From Candidatus Omnitrophota bacterium (lineage in GTDB: Bacteria; Omnitrophota; Gorgyraeia; JAGLLT01), in the NCBI GenBank assembly GCA_030630095.1, contig DAOVNW010000047.1, forward strand, positions 1-7,329: 7,329 nucleotides of DNA, written 5' to 3'. Shown piece after piece: positions 5,586 through 7,329 of this stretch (position 1 is its first letter; every line of letters starts with the position of its first letter). A program made the translations under genes and the position numbers. The notes below the pieces were generated by a model. It worked only from the letters and a program-made list of their open reading frames with translations. It searched no databases and was not told where the DNA came from.

Positions 5586-5661
5586 GCCCGCATAGCTCAA
5601 TTGGCAGAGCAGGGGCCTCTTAAGCCCAAGGTTCAAGGTTCAATTCCTTGTGCGGGTACCA
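5586..5661 (+). tRNA. tRNA-Lys (anticodon CTT), CCA encoded
   Basis: The acceptor GCCCGCA (5586-5592) pairs with TGCGGGT (5651-5657), with G-U at the terminal 1-72 pair; discriminator A5658, CCA 5659-5661. Anticodon loop CTCTTAA, anticodon CTT at 5619-5621, reading AAG. T-arm CAAGG-TTCAATT-CCTTG. The 27-43 position is a G-A mismatch. Confidence 0.94.
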
Positions 5662-5663
5662 AA

Positions 5664-5730
5664 TTGGCTAAAAGGCTAATAGCGAATGGCATAAACAATT
5701 TGCGATTTGCCATATGCGATTTGCTAATTT
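5664..5730. repeat. Inverted heptad repeats forming a hairpin between tRNA-Lys and tRNA-Leu
   Basis: The left half has GC at 5667, 5675, 5682 and 5689. The right half has GC at 5702, 5709, 5716 and 5723, and the next at 5731 is the first base of tRNA-Leu. The halves are imperfect reverse complements (roughly 20 of 30 positions), with the turn around 5692-5700. Confidence 0.75.
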
Positions 5731-5815
5731 GCCGGAGTGGTGAAATTGGCAGACACGCATGATTTAGGATCATGTGGGGCAACCCATGGAGGTTCAAGTC
5801 CTCTCTCCGGCACCA
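5731..5815 (+). tRNA. tRNA-Leu (anticodon TAG), CCA encoded
   Basis: This is an 85-base class II tRNA with a long variable arm (TGGGGCAACCCA). The acceptor GCCGGAG (5731-5737) pairs with CTCCGGC (5805-5811); discriminator A5812, CCA 5813-5815. Anticodon stem CATGA/TCATG, loop TTTAGGA, anticodon TAG at 5765-5767, reading CUN. Confidence 0.96.
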
Positions 5816-5856
5816 GTTAAGTAAAAAAGTTTTGTATGCAGTAAATTAGCATATTC

Positions 5857-5931
<75 letters not shown>

Positions 5932-5954
5932 GTTTAAACTATAGGGGGCCCCAA

Positions 5955-7220
5955 ATGAAAATAGAAATTAAAGACGTAAATCCTTGTAAGAAGATTCTTC
6001 GGATAGAGGTTCCTATTGATGTAGTAGAGCGGGAGTTTGACGCGGTTTATAAAGAGATTGGGAAGGTGGCTGAAATTTCGGGCTTTAGGAAAGGTAAGGC
6101 TCCGCGGAATTTATTAGAGCAGTACCACTCTAAGACGGCAAAGGACGAGGTTTTACAAAAACTGATCCCTTCAACATATTCAGAGGCTGTAAAAAAACAT
6201 GACCTGTATCCGGTTTCTTATCCTGAGATAAGCCAGGTTAAGTTTGTTGATAATCAGCCGCTGTACTTTGAAGCTGTTATTGATGTAAAACCGGACGTAA
6301 AGCTGAAAAAATATAAAGGTCTGAATATTACCAAAAAGAAGTTTGAGATTAAGGATGAAGAGGTGAAAAAATCACTTGACCTTTTGCGGGACAGGTTTGC
6401 CGAATATAAGACCATAGATTCAAGGCCTGTGAAAAAAGGTGATTATGTGACAGCTGATTATGAGTTTGAGGCGGACGGCAAAACCGAAAAGCAGGAAAAA
6501 GCATGGTTTTTAATTAATGAAACCGAAGGCGGCCCCAAGGAGATTATTGAAAAATTAATCGGCCGGAAGGTCGGCGATATAGTAGAAGGTACTTTGAATC
6601 TTCCCAAAGAGTACCCTAAGGCTGAGTTTGCCGGTAAAAAGGCTGTGTTTAAAGTCAGCGTTAAGGAAATAAAGGAAAAAAGCCTGCCTGAACTGGATGA
6701 GGAGTTTATTAAGGGGTTGGGGAATTACGATTCGCTTGATAAATTGAAAGAGGCTATCAGGGATGATATAAAGGTAAGAAAAGAAAATGAGATTGAGATG
6801 GATGTTGACAGGCAGACAGCCGAGGAGTTGTTAAAGCACAACCCCATAGACGTTCCGCTTTCTTTAATCAAGAAAGAGGCTGAACAAATATTTGAAAATG
6901 TAAAGGCGCGGCTTAAGCATCAGGGGCTTAAGGAAGAGGTTATAGCGGCCAAAGAGGGTGATTTGAAAAAGAATGCCGAAGCTGATGCCGAAAAGCAAGT
7001 TAAGATTTATTTTCTCCTGGATAAAATCGCGGAGGTGGAAAATATAAATTGCGGCGATGATGATCTGGAGTCCGCCTATGAGAGGATTGCCGGACAAAAT
7101 AAGACAGATAAAGAAAAGGTTAAAAGTTACATAGCGGAAAAAGGTTCTCTTGAAAGGTTAAAAGATGAGATTCGCCACAAGAAAACCGTAGACTATATTG
7201 TTAATGAAGCAAGGAGGTAG
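5955..7220 (+). CDS. tig: Trigger factor, ribosome-associated chaperone / prolyl isomerase
   Basis: This 421-residue protein is near the family's usual length. It binds the ribosome exit tunnel near L23 and shields nascent chains. Residues 1 to about 115 form the ribosome-binding domain with the signature G-F-R-K-G-K-A-P at 43-50. Residues about 145-245 form the FKBP-type PPIase domain (P-V-K-K-G-D-Y-V-T-A-D-Y ... L-I-G-R-K-V-G-D-I-V-E-G). The rest is the helical C-terminal chaperone domain, rich in Lys and Glu. I choose ATG 5955 (M-K-I-E-I-K-D) because the frame upstream to 5871 runs through tRNA-Gly. AGGGGG (5943-5948) is the ribosome site; it overlaps the 8-base palindrome GGGGCCCC (5945-5952). 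No promoter is evident between tRNA-Gly and the gene. clpP follows. Confidence 0.97.
   Translation: MKIEIKDVNPCKKILRIEVPIDVVEREFDAVYKEIGKVAEISGFRKGKAPRNLLEQYHSKTAKDEVLQKLIPSTYSEAVKKHDLYPVSYPEISQVKFVDNQPLYFEAVIDVKPDVKLKKYKGLNITKKKFEIKDEEVKKSLDLLRDRFAEYKTIDSRPVKKGDYVTADYEFEADGKTEKQEKAWFLINETEGGPKEIIEKLIGRKVGDIVEGTLNLPKEYPKAEFAGKKAVFKVSVKEIKEKSLPELDEEFIKGLGNYDSLDKLKEAIRDDIKVRKENEIEMDVDRQTAEELLKHNPIDVPLSLIKKEAEQIFENVKARLKHQGLKEEVIAAKEGDLKKNAEADAEKQVKIYFLLDKIAEVENINCGDDDLESAYERIAGQNKTDKEKVKSYIAEKGSLERLKDEIRHKKTVDYIVNEARR
7211..7217 (+). promoter_or_regulatory. Perfect Shine-Dalgarno of clpP inside the end of tig
   Basis: AAGGAGG lies within the last tig codons, directly before the TAG (7218-7220) and five bases before ATG 7223. 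It favours the first ATG over the one at 7232 and implies coupled translation. Confidence 0.8.
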
Positions 7221-7222
7221 AG

Positions 7223-7329
7223 ATGAAAGAGATGCAGGGGGTTGAAAGGGCGCAACATCTTATTCCGATGGTAGTGGAGCAGTCCGGCCGGGGCGAAAGG
7301 GCGTACGATATTTTTTCCCGCTTGTTAAA
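7223..7329 (+). CDS. clpP: ATP-dependent Clp protease proteolytic subunit (3' partial)
   Basis: Only the first 35 codons are in the window. They read M-K-E-M-Q-G-V-E-R-A-Q-H then L-I-P-M-V-V-E-Q-S-G-R-G-E-R-A-Y-D-I-F-S-R-L-L-K, the characteristic ClpP N-terminus (axial loop and first helix). The catalytic Ser-His-Asp lie beyond the edge. ClpP is the serine-protease core of ClpXP. The gene starts two bases after the tig stop, and the tig-clpP order is common in bacteria, often followed by clpX. Confidence 0.95.
   Translation, partial: MKEMQGVERAQHLIPMVVEQSGRGERAYDIFSRLL

Noticed and set aside
5502..5762. Open + frame of 86 codons
   Set aside because: It covers tRNA-Lys and the start of tRNA-Leu and includes the promoter; the peptide is translated tRNA.

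Overview
The window looks like a piece of chromosome from a Gram-negative (diderm), moderately AT-rich, probably environmental bacterium. Three observations support this: a DUF481-type outer-membrane barrel ending in Phe, two proteins with C-terminal PEP-CTERM sorting tails (exosortase substrates), and neighbouring dockerin and cohesin modules. Together with a four-helix-bundle (S23/IVS-type) protein, the mix resembles uncultivated PVC-related lineages such as Omnitrophota. That placement is an inference from gene content, not a phylogenetic result.

Region 1 (1-3652) is a block of exported proteins on the + strand. It starts inside a PQQ-type beta-propeller/FnIII/dockerin protein (3-959). Twelve bases later comes a cohesin-like protein with a PEP-CTERM anchor (972-1628). 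A near-consensus sigma70 promoter whose -35 box overlaps that gene's stop codon precedes a secreted C39/papain-like cysteine-peptidase-like PEP-CTERM protein (1698-2696, GTG start). A DUF481 outer-membrane protein (2735-3652) closes the block. The dockerin/cohesin pair suggests a surface receptor and its ligand.

Region 2 (3653-5931) is a tRNA cluster: Pro(TGG), Arg(TCT), His(GTG), Arg(TCG), Lys(CTT), Leu(TAG) and Gly(GCC), all + strand and all with encoded CCA. It has three strong promoters (3685, 5135, 5526) and one clear intrinsic terminator (4662-4702). Lodged between the tRNAs are a four-helix-bundle gene (4102-4452), a small two-TM membrane protein (4843-5103) and an 11-codon remnant of a second four-helix-bundle gene (5184-5216). 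Most spacers are filled with a degenerate tandem repeat of period 7 (roughly TRGCNWA, a GC dinucleotide every 7 bases). Its orientation flips, so that copies 5' of a tRNA are complementary to copies 3' of it. In RNA these would form long stems bracketing tRNA-Pro, tRNA-Arg(TCG) and the four-helix-bundle gene. This is the most unusual structure in the window.

Region 3 (5932-7329) holds the protein-quality-control genes: trigger factor (5955-7220) begins 23 bases after tRNA-Gly, and clpP (7223 to the window end) begins two bases after the trigger factor stop. This is the common tig-clpP arrangement, here apparently fed by read-through from the tRNA unit.
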